Shown in pieces: positions 62,527-64,000 of a DNA stretch of 64,000 nucleotides. Position numbers and translations under genes: made by a program. Position 1 is the first letter of the stretch. Every line of letters begins with the position of its first letter. The notes under the pieces are model-generated. The model had not been told where the DNA came from. It did not search any database and was given only the letters and a program-made list of their open reading frames with translations. Source of the DNA: Candidatus Poribacteria bacterium (GTDB lineage Bacteria > Poribacteria > WGA-4E > WGA-3G); contig JAJEDB010000092.1 in the NCBI GenBank assembly GCA_022821725.1, positions 1 through 64,000 on the forward strand, read 5' to 3'.

Positions 62527-63837
62527 ATGTCAAAAAAAACGATCGAAGGCATTACCAAGATAGCAGTCAAGGGTTTCAAGTCCATCGCGGAGGAGTGTGA
62601 GATTGATATCCGTCCGTTGACGATCCTTGCCGGTGTGAACAGTTCTGGGAAATCCAGCATCATGCAACCGCTATTGATGCTGAAACAGACGCTGGAGGCA
62701 ACCTACGACCCGGGACCGTTGAAGATTGATGGACCTAATGTTCAGTTTACGGAGGTAGCACAATTTTTGTCCACTTTACCTGATGAAAAGGGAGCAGATC
62801 GTTTTCAGATTCGCATTGAAACTATGCACGTTGAAAGTAGAGGCACTGAACGCTCTATTTCGGTAGAAACAACTTTCAGAAAAGGAAAGGATGGAATTGA
62901 AATTGTTGGAATGACAATTGAGACAAAATCTGAACCTGATGAGCCATTGCGTACCATGTGTTTCACCCTGTCCTCTAGAATGTCCCTTGAAGAAATCAAA
63001 TCACTGGGTAACCAACACTTGACTTTCAAGCATTTCGATGCCGTGGAGCGTTCGCGCTGTTTTTTGCGTTTGGAATCTCAACATAGTCGTGCGATCTTTA
63101 ACACTACTGCTTACCTTGAGTCTTGTATTTTCAATAGCATTCATCTCCCCGGCTTGCGAGGCAGTCCAGAACGCACCTACAAATTCAGTAGCACCGGACC
63201 ACGGTATCCCGGTACTTTTGAAAACTACGCTGCGAGCACTATTCACCAATGGCAGGAAACAACAGATGAATGCCTGAAAATGTTAGGTGATACGCTTCAT
63301 ACCCTTGGACTGACAAGACAAATTGGCACCAGAAAAATCGGTGATGTCGGTATTGAGCTTCAAGTTGGTCACCTTCCACACAACAGTGCTGACGAAACGG
63401 ATATGGTCAACATTGCCGATGTTGGGTTCGGAGTATCGCAAGTCCTACCCCTTTTAGTCGCTGTAATCGCCGCGAAACCCGGTCGATTAGTCTATATCGA
63501 ACAACCAGAATTACACCTCCACCCGCGCGCACAAGTCGCCTTGGCACAAGTTCTGGCAGATGCGGCGAAGCGAGGTGTGCGCGTCGTCGCTGAAACGCAT
63601 AGTTCGCTGCTGCTTTTAGGGATCCAGACGCTCGTCGCCGAAGGAGGACTCCCGCCGGAGTTGGTGAAGCTGCACTGGTTCTCACGGCGCGAAGATGGTG
63701 TAACGGAAGTTAACAGTGCCGACTTAGACGAAGCAGGGGCTTACGGAGAGTGGCCCGAAGATTTCGCAGATGTCAGTCTCCACGCTCAAAGTGGTTACAT
63801 AAAGGCAGCGCGGTCGCGTTTCATGAAAGGGGCATAG
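62527..63837 (+). CDS. DUF3696-type AAA ATPase
   Basis: A 436-residue ABC-like ATPase. Walker A is ILAGVNSSGKSSIMQPLLML (about residue 40); the signature/Walker B region is VYIEQPELHLHPRAQVALAQ (about 325) and the switch histidine is in VVAETHSSLLLLGIQTLV. The C-terminus (DLDEAGAYGEWPEDFADVSL) is the DUF3696-type end. ATG 62527 was chosen because the family N-terminus begins just after it. The next gene begins 1 bp past its stop and is PIN-like, an ATPase-plus-effector pair. Confidence 0.85.
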   Translation: MSKKTIEGITKIAVKGFKSIAEECEIDIRPLTILAGVNSSGKSSIMQPLLMLKQTLEATYDPGPLKIDGPNVQFTEVAQFLSTLPDEKGADRFQIRIETMHVESRGTERSISVETTFRKGKDGIEIVGMTIETKSEPDEPLRTMCFTLSSRMSLEEIKSLGNQHLTFKHFDAVERSRCFLRLESQHSRAIFNTTAYLESCIFNSIHLPGLRGSPERTYKFSSTGPRYPGTFENYAASTIHQWQETTDECLKMLGDTLHTLGLTRQIGTRKIGDVGIELQVGHLPHNSADETDMVNIADVGFGVSQVLPLLVAVIAAKPGRLVYIEQPELHLHPRAQVALAQVLADAAKRGVRVVAETHSSLLLLGIQTLVAEGGLPPELVKLHWFSRREDGVTEVNSADLDEAGAYGEWPEDFADVSLHAQSGYIKAARSRFMKGA

Positions 63838-63838
63838 G

Positions 63839-64000
63839 ATGCGCTCAAGGCACTTGAAACGACTCGTTGTAAATGCCTCGGTCGCTCGTGCGGCTGGTGG
63901 TGAAGGGGCAACTAAGTCAGGATCAATCAACTGCACCGAATTTCTTGAAGCCTTTCGAGATGAATCCCCGCACCACATTGTGATGACCTTTGAACTATCC
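63839..64000 (+). CDS. PIN-like protein, N-terminal part (cut by window end)
   Basis: A frame of 54 codons runs off the right edge. It begins MRSRHLKRLVVNASVARAAG, then CTEFLEAFRDESPHHIVMTF and ELS. This resembles the N-terminus of PIN-like toxins (V-D-A/T-S-V-xRAAG, then C-x-FL). The first catalytic aspartate appears as asparagine here (VVNASV). The stop of the ATPase lies 1 bp upstream, so they are coupled. Only the first quarter of a typical PIN protein is visible. Confidence 0.55.
   Translation, partial: MRSRHLKRLVVNASVARAAGGEGATKSGSINCTEFLEAFRDESPHHIVMTFELS

Overview
The window looks like a chromosomal fragment of a Candidatus Poribacteria-type bacterium. This is an inference from gene content: two phytanoyl-CoA-dioxygenase-like proteins, two enolase-superfamily enzymes, Gfo/Idh/MocA and MDR dehydrogenases, ThuA, LamG and CRTAC1/TPR secreted proteins, DUF255 and many solitary restriction-type genes. 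No rRNA or single-copy marker is present to prove it. Base composition is about 50% GC.

Layout. 1-1060: end of an HTH gene, then inverted-repeat (MITE-like) elements. 1060-6910: two tandem secreted beta-propellers, a TPR/propeller protein, fdhD and a small membrane protein. 6976-26827: mainly carbohydrate and secondary-metabolism enzymes (two MDR dehydrogenases, Gfo/Idh, sugar isomerase, aldo/keto reductase, nagA, enolase-superfamily, two PhyH), secreted LamG/FG-GAP/TPR proteins, a methyltransferase, a TrmH-type RNA methylase, lipoproteins and a small coiled-coil/nuclease pair. 26887-35871 (minus): a compact island that starts from one clear promoter and holds a type III restriction subunit frameshifted in its DEAH box, a two-TM protein, a small beta-rich protein, the Mod methylase, a STAS-like/PIN pair, an AAA ATPase and a nuclease-like protein. 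36093-38529: DUF255 thioredoxin-like protein and tRNA-Glu and tRNA-Gln. 38607-50221 (minus): nuoABCDHIJKLMN without nuoEFG, with its own promoter. 50211-53080: lipoproteins, an enolase-superfamily dehydratase and ThuA. 53335-60962 (plus): a second restriction-like locus made of a PLD-SNF2 helicase, a stand-alone RNA polymerase alpha-CTD-like protein with its own consensus promoter, and an Eco57I/PglX-type methylase. 61667-64000: a small ORF, a coiled-coil membrane protein fused to a relic, and a DUF3696-type ATPase followed by a PIN-like gene cut by the window end.

Three signals cut across the genes. First, four secreted proteins of two unrelated folds share a C-terminal tail of the type L-x-T-T-W-G-K-x-K, which looks like a sorting signal. 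Second, a dispersed repeat of about 90-125 bp whose AT-rich end lies directly against start codons (fdhD, TPR gene, TrmH gene, nuoM, nuoJ, nuoD) or supplies the stop codon (sugar isomerase, TrmH gene, nuoH). Third, REP-like palindromes whose stems covary while a GTGG/GTAG foot is kept, the pattern expected of RAYT-mobilised REPs.

The best candidates for an undescribed system are the PLD-SNF2/alpha-CTD/methylase locus and the accessory genes embedded in the type III island. The shared tail and the start/stop repeat are the best candidates for undescribed general features of this lineage.
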